A stretch of DNA of 6,708 nucleotides, taken from contig CAMWPF010000084.1 of NCBI GenBank assembly GCA_947176045.1, positions 1 through 6,708 on the forward strand, in the 5' to 3' direction. Both the position numbers and the translations under genes were made by a program. Source of the DNA: an uncultured Treponema sp. Lineage in GTDB: Bacteria > Spirochaetota > Spirochaetia > Treponematales > Treponemataceae. Below, piece after piece: positions 1-5,243 of this stretch (the stretch's first letter is position 1; every line of letters starts with the position of its first letter). The notes below the pieces were generated by a model. The model worked only from the letters and a program-made list of their open reading frames with translations. It was not told the origin of the DNA and did not search any database.

Positions 1-1
1 C

Positions 2-1477
2 GACGAAATCGGCAGGGGCGACTTCAACGTAACCTTCAACTCGCTGGAGCGATACTTCAAGGAGAACGGCATCCGCCTTTCAAACTATTCCCCGGCGGAA
101 TTTGACAATCCTCCCGCCGAGCGCGGCGTCTCGTACTCGACGCCGGGCGGACTTATGCGCACCGCGGCGCGCTTTGTTCCGCATGTCGGCGAAATCACGC
201 GCAAGATTGAAGGGCATCCGGGCGTGTTCGACTATCTGGCGCACCTGTCGAAATCCATTGAGCGCGGAGACTCCCCGGTGTTCCAGTTGGTGGACTGCCT
301 CAACTGCGAGATGGGCTGCAACGGCGGCCCCGCCACGTCGAACCGCGCCGAGCACCGCGACAAGGTTGAGGGCTACATCGAGCGCCGCGTCAAGGAGCAG
401 GCGGTGAAGGCGGGCGGCGGAAGGAAGCCGGTTCCTGCCAAGAAGATGAACAAGTCGCTCGACAAGTACTGGCGCGCCGACCTGTACGCGCGCACGTACG
501 TAGACCGCTCCGATGAATTCATGTCGAAATTCAGGCACGTCGGGAAGGACGACATCGGGAAGGCGTACCAGATGATGCGCAAGTCCTCCGCGCGCGATAT
601 GCTCAACTGCTCGGCGTGCGGCTACAAGTCGTGCGAGCAGATGGCGGTCGCAATCAGCCTCGGGCTGAACAAGCCGGAGAACTGCTACCACTTCCTGCAC
701 CTCGTCATGGAGGAGATGCACGAAAACCACAAGGACGAAATTTCAAGCAGGATAAAGGCGACGGTCGACTCCGTCTCGGTGAAGGTCGGGGACACCGGCA
801 GCCGCATCCAGAGCCTCGTGGAAATCATCGACTCGGTGCACCAGTGCATCTCGGACTCGTCGGCGGCGATCGAGCAGATGGTCGCGAACATCTCGTCGAT
901 CAGCTCCGTCCTTGACAAGAACGCCGGCGCTGTCGAAAGCCTTTCGGGCGCGTCGCACAGCGGGCAGGAGGGGCTGAACCGCGTCGCGGACTTCATCCGC
1001 CAGATAGAGCAGGCGTCGGGAGGGCTCGAGCAGACGAACAGCGTCATTACGACGATCGCGAGCCAGACGCGGCTCCTTTCCATGAACGCCGCGATCGAAT
1101 CCGCCCATGCGGGCGCGGCGGGGAAGGGGTTTGCCGTCGTCTCCGATGAGATCAGGAAGCTCGCCGAGAATTCCAGCGCGCAGGCGAAGGAAATTTCGGG
1201 GATGCTCAAGAATGTCAGGAGCCTCGTGGGCATGACGTCGCAGGCGTCCGGGGATGCGCAGAAGCTCTTCGGCGAAGTGGTGGGCCTTGCCGAGGACGTG
1301 CGCAGCCAGGAGGCCGTCATCCAGCATGCCGTGTCCGAACAGGCCGAAGGCGGCGCCACCGTCCTGAATTCCCTCGACCGGATGAAGACGCTCATGGCGA
1401 GCCTCAAGGAAAATTCCGACGGCTTGAAGGCGCTGTCCGAAAAGGTCGTGCAGGAGATCAGCCAGCTGGCGTCATAG
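2..1477 (+). CDS. [FeFe]-hydrogenase-like / Fe-S / chemoreceptor signalling fusion protein (5' partial)
   Basis: The reading frame is open from the window edge, so the true start and the N-terminal part are missing; 491 residues are visible, numbered here from position 2. Residues 1 to about 190 resemble the C-terminal part of an iron-only hydrogenase large subunit. They contain a TPGGLMRT segment and C99-x2-C102-x3-C106 followed by NGGP, which I align with the third H-cluster motif (CPGGC-x2-GGGQP). Residues 203-228 hold C203-x2-C206-GY-x2-C211-x16-C228, a pattern typical of the small 4Fe-4S domain PF04060. Residues about 240-491 form a chemoreceptor signalling domain with its hairpin tip near E366 (MNAAIES, then GKGFAVVSDEIRKLAE). 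No transmembrane segment is visible, so the protein is probably cytoplasmic. Sensory [FeFe] hydrogenases linked to chemotaxis domains are a known predicted class; sensing of H2 or redox state is inference. The first two H-cluster motifs lie off-window, so activity cannot be judged. Confidence 0.85.
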   Translation, partial: DEIGRGDFNVTFNSLERYFKENGIRLSNYSPAEFDNPPAERGVSYSTPGGLMRTAARFVPHVGEITRKIEGHPGVFDYLAHLSKSIERGDSPVFQLVDCLNCEMGCNGGPATSNRAEHRDKVEGYIERRVKEQAVKAGGGRKPVPAKKMNKSLDKYWRADLYARTYVDRSDEFMSKFRHVGKDDIGKAYQMMRKSSARDMLNCSACGYKSCEQMAVAISLGLNKPENCYHFLHLVMEEMHENHKDEISSRIKATVDSVSVKVGDTGSRIQSLVEIIDSVHQCISDSSAAIEQMVANISSISSVLDKNAGAVESLSGASHSGQEGLNRVADFIRQIEQASGGLEQTNSVITTIASQTRLLSMNAAIESAHAGAAGKGFAVVSDEIRKLAENSSAQAKEISGMLKNVRSLVGMTSQASGDAQKLFGEVVGLAEDVRSQEAVIQHAVSEQAEGGATVLNSLDRMKTLMASLKENSDGLKALSEKVVQEISQLAS

Positions 1478-1510
1478 GCGCGGAGGAAGGGCGGATTCCG
1501 TCGGAAGGAT

Positions 1511-1540
1511 TTGACTGCATATGCGGAATATTTATATACT
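1511..1540 (+). promoter_or_regulatory. Sigma70-like promoter before the first hemerythrin gene
   Basis: TTGACT (1511-1516) and TATACT (1535-1540) are separated by 18 nt, a near-consensus pair in the short gap after the hydrogenase-receptor gene. Transcription would start near 1547, only about 3 nt before the ATG at 1550. The purine-rich AGAGGA at 1541-1546 would then not be transcribed. Either the message is nearly leaderless, or this match is fortuitous and the gene is read from upstream. Confidence 0.5.
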
Positions 1541-1549
1541 AGAGGAAGT

Positions 1550-2044
1550 ATGAACACAAACACACCGGGCGGGCCGTCGGGACTGGATGCAGGCGCGCCG
1601 GAATTTGAATATGTCAAGTGGAGCCCCAAATTCGAATTGGGAATTCCTGTCATCGACGCCCAGCACAAGACGCTTGTCAACTTGTGCAACAGCTTTTACC
1701 AGACGCTGATCCAGCGCAAGTCGGACTGGAAGATGCCGTGGGAGGAGTCGCTGGCCGGCACGCTGCGCAAGTGCGTCGAATACGCGATGACGCACCTCAA
1801 GGACGAGGAGAAGCTCATGTCCGCCTGCGGCTATCCCGGCTATGCGCAGCACAAGCAGGCGCACGCGCTGTTCATCAAGGAGATCCTCTCCACGACGGAA
1901 GGCTTCAAGGATGCGACTATAGGCACTGCGTTCAAGTTCGTCAAGTTCCTGTACGACTGGATTTTGTCGCACATCGCCCATGACGACAAGCTGTATGTGC
2001 CGTATGTCCTCGACTACTACCGGAAGCAGCACGAAGGGCGGTAG
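1550..2044 (+). CDS. Bacteriohemerythrin, first paralogue
   Basis: This encodes a 164-residue hemerythrin-family four-helix-bundle protein that should hold a non-haem diiron centre reversibly binding O2. All seven canonical ligands are present: H39 (IDAQH), H82 and E86 (HLKDEE), H101 and H105 (HKQAH), H141 and D146 (HIAHDD). It has a flexible N-terminal extension of about 20 residues rich in Gly, Pro and Thr. The A-to-B and C-to-D spacings are longer than in invertebrate hemerythrins. There is no signal peptide, so it is cytoplasmic. I chose ATG 1550, which has AGAGGA 3 nt upstream. An in-frame TTG at 1511 would add 13 residues but coincides with the -35 hexamer and has a poorly spaced ribosome site. 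C46 and C75 lie 7 residues from ligand histidines and recur in the next gene. Likely roles are O2 storage, scavenging or signalling; which of these applies is not shown by sequence. Confidence 0.93.
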   Translation: MNTNTPGGPSGLDAGAPEFEYVKWSPKFELGIPVIDAQHKTLVNLCNSFYQTLIQRKSDWKMPWEESLAGTLRKCVEYAMTHLKDEEKLMSACGYPGYAQHKQAHALFIKEILSTTEGFKDATIGTAFKFVKFLYDWILSHIAHDDKLYVPYVLDYYRKQHEGR

Positions 2045-2071
2045 CCGCCGCTCCGCAGCCTTTGTTCTCTA

Positions 2072-2100
2072 TTGACAAAGCGTTCTGCGTGAAATAGAAT
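2072..2100 (+). promoter_or_regulatory. Sigma70-like promoter of the second hemerythrin gene
   Basis: A perfect TTGACA (2072-2077) and TAGAAT (2095-2100) are separated by the optimal 17 nt. Transcription would start near 2107, giving a leader of about 57 nt. The gene then has a well-placed AGGAG at 2153-2157, 6 nt before the ATG at 2164. This is the best promoter match in the window and suggests the second hemerythrin can be expressed independently of the first. Confidence 0.7.
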
Positions 2101-2114
2101 ATGATAATGATTCG
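2097..2114 (+). promoter_or_regulatory. Possible Fur-family operator overlapping the start of transcription
   Basis: The segment reads as three successive hexamers, GAATAT, GATAAT and GATTCG, resembling the GATAAT-repeat view of Fur boxes. Alignment by eye to the 19-bp Fur consensus gives about 12 matches, almost all in the left half. It overlaps the -10 hexamer and the predicted start site, where a repressor would act. A diiron protein controlled by an iron or peroxide regulator would make sense, but AT-rich promoter DNA often resembles such boxes. Confidence 0.25.
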
Positions 2115-2163
2115 TTTATTCGTGTTGCTGTGACGTATCTGAATATGCAGGCAGGAGTAGGGA

Positions 2164-2652
2164 ATGACTTCGGATGAAATGCAGGTGAGTTTGGGGTACA
2201 TCATCAGATGGGAGCCGAAATTCGAAATCGGGATTCCTGTCATCGACAGGCAGCACAAGGAGCTGTTCATGCTTTGCAACAACCTGCACATGGCGCTGAA
2301 CAACAAGCAGCTCGGCGGATCATGGGAGGACGAATTCAAGTACGCCATCAAGGAGTGCGTCGAATACGTCAAGGTGCATTTCAAGAGCGAGGAGATGCTC
2401 ATGCAGGCGGCCGGCTTTTCCGGTTTCAAGGAGCATAAGGAAGTTCACGCCATTTTTATACGGAAGGTGCTTGAATTTTCCAGCGCAGAAAATTATTCTG
2501 TAGGAACGGCGTTCCAGCTGGTGCGCTTCCTGTATGAATGGATCCTCTCGCACATCGCCCATGACGACAAGCTTTTCGTGCGAAGCGTCCTCGAGTACAT
2601 CAAGCGGCGGGACGCGAATGGAGCGGGCGTGCCGCTTGCAGGTTCGGCTTGA
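2164..2652 (+). CDS. Bacteriohemerythrin, second paralogue
   Basis: This encodes a 162-residue diiron hemerythrin, paralogous to the gene just upstream. All seven ligands are present: H31 (IDRQH), H72 and E76 (HFKSEE), H91 and H95 (HKEVH), H130 and D135 (HIAHDD). The start ATG has AGGAG at 6 nt. C38 and C65 occupy the same positions relative to the ligands as C46 and C75 of the first paralogue. Most differences lie in the A-B and C-D connecting stretches and at the termini: this copy lacks the Pro/Gly-rich N-terminal tail and carries a short Ala/Gly-rich C-terminal tail. The GTAF-x2-VxFLYxWILSHIAHDDKL region is almost identical in the two proteins, and 26 nt there are identical in DNA. There is no signal peptide or fused domain. 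Separate promoter-like sequences suggest the two copies may be used under different conditions. Confidence 0.94.
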   Translation: MTSDEMQVSLGYIIRWEPKFEIGIPVIDRQHKELFMLCNNLHMALNNKQLGGSWEDEFKYAIKECVEYVKVHFKSEEMLMQAAGFSGFKEHKEVHAIFIRKVLEFSSAENYSVGTAFQLVRFLYEWILSHIAHDDKLFVRSVLEYIKRRDANGAGVPLAGSA

Positions 2653-2659
2653 ACCGCAA
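2636..2659 (+). terminator. Hairpin across the stop codon of the second hemerythrin gene
   Basis: TTGC, a bulged A, then GGTTC (2636-2645) can pair with GAACC-GCAA (2651-2659) around the loop GGCTT. This is nine base pairs and one bulge, with the TGA stop at the loop and stem junction. No U-tract follows, so it is a weak candidate for intrinsic termination and may instead protect the 3' end. Confidence 0.25.
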
Positions 2660-2689
2660 TTGGAAATAGGATAAAATAATTGTTATAGA
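2660..2689 (+). promoter_or_regulatory. Possible sigma70 promoter of the membrane chemoreceptor gene
   Basis: TTGGAA (2660-2665) and TATAGA (2684-2689) are 18 nt apart, matching the consensus at four of six bases each. Transcription would start near 2696, just before the palindrome at 2702-2716. The surrounding DNA is far richer in A and T than the flanking genes, as expected of a promoter. Confidence 0.4.
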
Positions 2690-2701
2690 GAGAGCCAATT
2701 T

Positions 2702-2716
2702 TGTACATAATGTACA
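2702..2716 (+). promoter_or_regulatory. Perfect 7-1-7 palindrome, likely operator of the chemoreceptor gene
   Basis: TGTACAT-A-ATGTACA is a perfect inverted repeat around one central base. It is also part of a 9-bp tandem direct repeat (TGTACATAA twice, 2702-2719). It sits just downstream of the predicted start of transcription and 19 nt before the start codon, a classic position for a repressor. TGTACA occurs nowhere else in the window. The half-sites TACA and TGTA recall BlaI- or CopY-type operators (TACA-N-TGTA), but the 3-base gap here differs. The regulator is unknown. Confidence 0.5.
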
Positions 2717-2735
2717 TAAATAGCAGAGGAGCATA

Positions 2736-4760
2736 ATGAAAGCTAAAAATTCATTGGTTGTCCGCTTTTTTGCGTTGATGATTTTTATGGTCGCCTTGTA
2801 TACGGGCATCCTGTTCGTCTTTACGTATAGGAGCCTGTCCGCAGGCATCAAGGATTATGCGGAGAACAATCTTCGTGATTCCCGCAAGATCTTGCGCAGC
2901 ATGATTGAAAGCGAGCGGTCGGTGTTCATCGATGATGTGAATGTGTTTTTGAAGGGTTTGAACATCTACAATAATAACCAGATCCGTGAATACGTGCAGA
3001 CAAACCATCTGGAAAACTTCGTCCTGTTCGACGGCGACGAAAAACAGCAGTATGCGTACGCCTCGACGACGTTCATGCCGCAGCGCGAGAACATTCAGAA
3101 GGCGCTCAAGGGCGAGACGGTCAGCTTCCTGTATACGGACTCTCACGGCGAGGTCATCTTCCGCGTGGGAGCGCCCGTCCATGACGGCGAGGAGGTCGTA
3201 GCGGCCGCCTTTGTTGACAAGGTCATGTTCAGCGACGAATTTGTGAAAAAGCTGTCCGACACTGCATCGGTTGAGTTCACCGTGTTCAACGGGTACACCC
3301 GCGAGTATACGAGCCTTGCCGGAATGAAGGGGACCGAACAGGAGGACAGGCACCTCATCGATGCTACGAAGACCGGCGAGGAGGTCTATCATGTCGTCTC
3401 CATCAATGGAACGAGGTATACTGCGGCGTACATTCCGTACTACGCGCTTGACGGACGCTATCTGACGGCCGTGTTCTTCGGAAAGAGCCTCACGGAAATT
3501 GACGCGATGGTTCGTTCCGTGTTCGCTCCGTTCATCCTCATCGCAGTCGTCCTGACCATCATCGTCATCACGGTTCTTGCGTTTGTTGCGAGGAAGCTCA
3601 TCGCCGTGCCGCTCAACCGCATCGCAAAGGCGGTCAGCGACCTTTCTTCGGGCGACGCGAACCTTACCGCGCGCCTTCCGGTGCATGGAAAGGACGAGAC
3701 GGCGGAAATATCGCAGGACGTCAACCAGTTTGTCGAAATGCTCCAGAAGATCGTCATCGAGCTGAACCAGAGCAGCAATTCCTTGGTTGCCATCGGCGAC
3801 AGCCTTTCTACGACGGCGCAGGAGGCTGCAAGCTCCACTGCCGAAATCATGTCGAACATCGAGAGCGTGCGCAAGCAGACTGAAAACCAGACTGCCGTCG
3901 TCACCAATACGACGGTCGTCATCGAGGAGTCGCGCCGCAGCATGGACTCCCTCAAGGATTTGATTGAGAGCCAGGCGGCTGCAATCACCGAGTCTTCCGC
4001 GGCGATCGAAGAGATGCTCGGAAACATTTCCTCCGTCACCAACTCCGTCCACAAGATGTCGGACAGCTTCAAGGTGCTTGGCACGACGGTTACGGACGGC
4101 AACAGCAAGATGTCGGACGTTGACATGAAGATCATGCAGGTGTCCGAGCAGTCCAAGATGCTCGTGCAGGCGAACGCCATCATCTCGCAGATTGCATCGC
4201 AGACGAACCTGCTCGCCATGAACGCCGCCATCGAGGCCGCCCACGCGGGAGCTGCGGGAAAGGGCTTCGCCGTCGTCGCGGACGAAATCCGCAAGCTTGC
4301 AGAAACGTCGAGCGTGCAGTCGAAGAGCATCAGCGACGAGCTTGACAAGGTTTCAAACTACATCGAGGAAGTCGTCTCGCTTTCAAAGGAGTCGCAGGCC
4401 GCTTTCTCTGAAATCATCAACCACGTCAATTCGACGGAGGAAATCATCAACAACATCGATAACGCGATGAACGAGCAGGAACTTGCTTCCAAGCAGATCT
4501 TCGGCGCGCTCAGCGATATGAAGAACAGCGCGATGGAAGTCAACGATCAGACGAAGCGGGTCAATTCGGGAATCGCCCAGTTCGAGAAGGAAATGGAGAC
4601 GATTTCACAGGTTTCCTCAGTCTTGATGGGAAGCATGGACGAAATGACTGCCGGAGCGCGCAACATCAGCGAGGCTTCGCAGAATTGTTCCGACCTTGCC
4701 GGACGGACGAAGGACAACATCACCCTTATGGAAAGCAAGCTCGGCCAGTTCCGCGTGTAA
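2736..4760 (+). CDS. Transmembrane methyl-accepting chemotaxis protein
   Basis: This encodes a 674-residue chemoreceptor of standard plan. TM1 is at about residues 9-30. A periplasmic sensor spans about 32-262, probably a Cache-type fold by length and style, though I cannot name the ligand. TM2 is at about 263-285. A HAMP domain spans about 286-338, with the conserved Pro at P292 and the SGDANLTARL segment. The signalling domain follows, with its hairpin tip at about 486-505 (IASQTNLLAMNAAIEAAHAG, E500 being the conserved glutamate) and then GKGFAVVADEIRKLAE. These residues are those that contact CheA and CheW in studied receptors. The ATG has AGAGGAG 4 nt upstream. There is no C-terminal pentapeptide tether for CheR or CheB. 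The tip matches the canonical pattern more closely than that of the upstream hydrogenase-receptor. The gene is preceded by its own promoter-like region with an operator-like palindrome and followed by two hairpins. Confidence 0.95.
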   Translation: MKAKNSLVVRFFALMIFMVALYTGILFVFTYRSLSAGIKDYAENNLRDSRKILRSMIESERSVFIDDVNVFLKGLNIYNNNQIREYVQTNHLENFVLFDGDEKQQYAYASTTFMPQRENIQKALKGETVSFLYTDSHGEVIFRVGAPVHDGEEVVAAAFVDKVMFSDEFVKKLSDTASVEFTVFNGYTREYTSLAGMKGTEQEDRHLIDATKTGEEVYHVVSINGTRYTAAYIPYYALDGRYLTAVFFGKSLTEIDAMVRSVFAPFILIAVVLTIIVITVLAFVARKLIAVPLNRIAKAVSDLSSGDANLTARLPVHGKDETAEISQDVNQFVEMLQKIVIELNQSSNSLVAIGDSLSTTAQEAASSTAEIMSNIESVRKQTENQTAVVTNTTVVIEESRRSMDSLKDLIESQAAAITESSAAIEEMLGNISSVTNSVHKMSDSFKVLGTTVTDGNSKMSDVDMKIMQVSEQSKMLVQANAIISQIASQTNLLAMNAAIEAAHAGAAGKGFAVVADEIRKLAETSSVQSKSISDELDKVSNYIEEVVSLSKESQAAFSEIINHVNSTEEIINNIDNAMNEQELASKQIFGALSDMKNSAMEVNDQTKRVNSGIAQFEKEMETISQVSSVLMGSMDEMTAGARNISEASQNCSDLAGRTKDNITLMESKLGQFRV

Positions 4761-4770
4761 TGCAATGTGG

Positions 4771-4790
4771 AGCGCGCCTGCGGGCGCGCT
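4771..4790 (+). terminator. Perfect GC-rich hairpin after the chemoreceptor gene
   Basis: AGCGCGCC (4771-4778) pairs perfectly with GGCGCGCT (4783-4790) around the 4-nt loop TGCG, starting 10 nt after the stop codon. No U-tract follows. It may stabilise the 3' end of the message or help Rho-dependent termination or pausing, rather than act alone as an intrinsic terminator. Confidence 0.45.
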
Positions 4791-4816
4791 GTTCCGTGGC
4801 TTGCTCAAGCGCCGAA

Positions 4817-4864
4817 ATGCACGTTCCTTCCAGCATCTGCCGCAGGGAACGTGCATCTTCTTTT
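4817..4864 (+). terminator. Long hairpin with U-rich tail abutting the hpt ribosome site (terminator or attenuator)
   Basis: ATGCACGTTCC (4817-4827) pairs perfectly over 11 bp with GGAACGTGCAT (4846-4856), leaving an 18-nt loop. CTTCTTTT (4857-4864) follows at once. This has the form of an intrinsic terminator, but the tail runs directly into TGGAGGTG, the Shine-Dalgarno sequence of the next gene, and I see no promoter between them. Expression of the downstream pair would therefore depend on read-through, so the element could be an attenuator or a translation-controlling structure. Confidence 0.55.
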
Positions 4865-4874
4865 GGAGGTGTGC

Positions 4875-5240
4875 ATGGATTTGTTGGAAGAGCTTCTGGC
4901 GGAGGGCGCCGACATTGCGGAGGGGCTTCGGCGGCTTGGCGGCAAGGCTGATTTCTATACAAAGATGCTGCTGCGTGTTCCGACCCTCATTGCAGAACGG
5001 CCGGTGACGGCGGCGATGATGCGGGATAATCCTGCGCTCGCCGTTGAAAACGCGCACGCAGTCAAAGGCGTTGCAGGCAACCTTTCCATCACGCCGCTGT
5101 ATGAATCATATTCAAAAATTGTAGCCCTGCTGCGGGAAGGCGACAGCGGTGCCGCGTCGGCGGTGCTGGAAGGAATTCTTCCAGTGCAGGAGCGCATCCT
5201 TTCGATAATTGAAAAGTACAGACAACTCAATGGAAGTTAG
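4875..5240 (+). CDS. Stand-alone Hpt (histidine phosphotransfer) domain protein
   Basis: This encodes a 121-residue single-domain Hpt protein, which would carry a phosphoryl group between a hybrid kinase or receiver and another receiver. The phospho-accepting histidine is H61 in AHAVKGVAGNLSI, matching the family pattern H-x2-KG-x3-NL; K64 and G65 are conserved. GLRRLGGKADFYTKML (17-32) matches the usual first helix, where Hpt proteins show GL-x-R-x-GG-x3-Y. I chose ATG 4875 because a strong GGAGGT lies 4 nt upstream and homology begins there. A GTG at 4767 would add 36 residues encoded by the hairpin region and is unlikely. The response regulator gene begins 3 nt after the stop, so the two are surely cotranscribed and probably partners. 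No histidine kinase is present in the window, so the phosphate donor is unknown. Confidence 0.88.
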   Translation: MDLLEELLAEGADIAEGLRRLGGKADFYTKMLLRVPTLIAERPVTAAMMRDNPALAVENAHAVKGVAGNLSITPLYESYSKIVALLREGDSGAASAVLEGILPVQERILSIIEKYRQLNGS

Positions 5241-5243
5241 AAA

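Noticed and set aside
1511..1549. Upstream in-frame TTG start giving a 13-residue longer first hemerythrin
   Set aside because: The TTG is the first three bases of a good -35 hexamer, its ribosome-site-like sequence is only 1-2 nt away, and the extra residues match nothing in the family.
685..1689. Long open frame on the minus strand opposite the hydrogenase-receptor
   Set aside because: Its translation has no recognisable domain and it is explained by codon bias of the strongly supported plus-strand gene. The same applies to long minus-strand frames at 2751-4244 and 3458-4348.
2037..2049. GGCGG-TAG-CCGCC hairpin with the first hemerythrin stop codon in its loop, as a terminator
   Set aside because: It has only 5 bp with a 3-nt loop, and no U-tract follows directly; the T-rich stretch starts about 12 nt later.
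2672..2701. Sigma28 (flagellar) promoter for the membrane chemoreceptor: TAAAATAA and GCCAATTT
   Set aside because: The spacing is 14 nt instead of about 11, and both elements match the consensus only in part; the sigma70-like pair fits at least as well.
4767..4874. GTG start extending the Hpt protein by 36 residues
   Set aside because: The added stretch is encoded by the two hairpins, is not Hpt-like, and the ATG at 4875 has a far better ribosome site.
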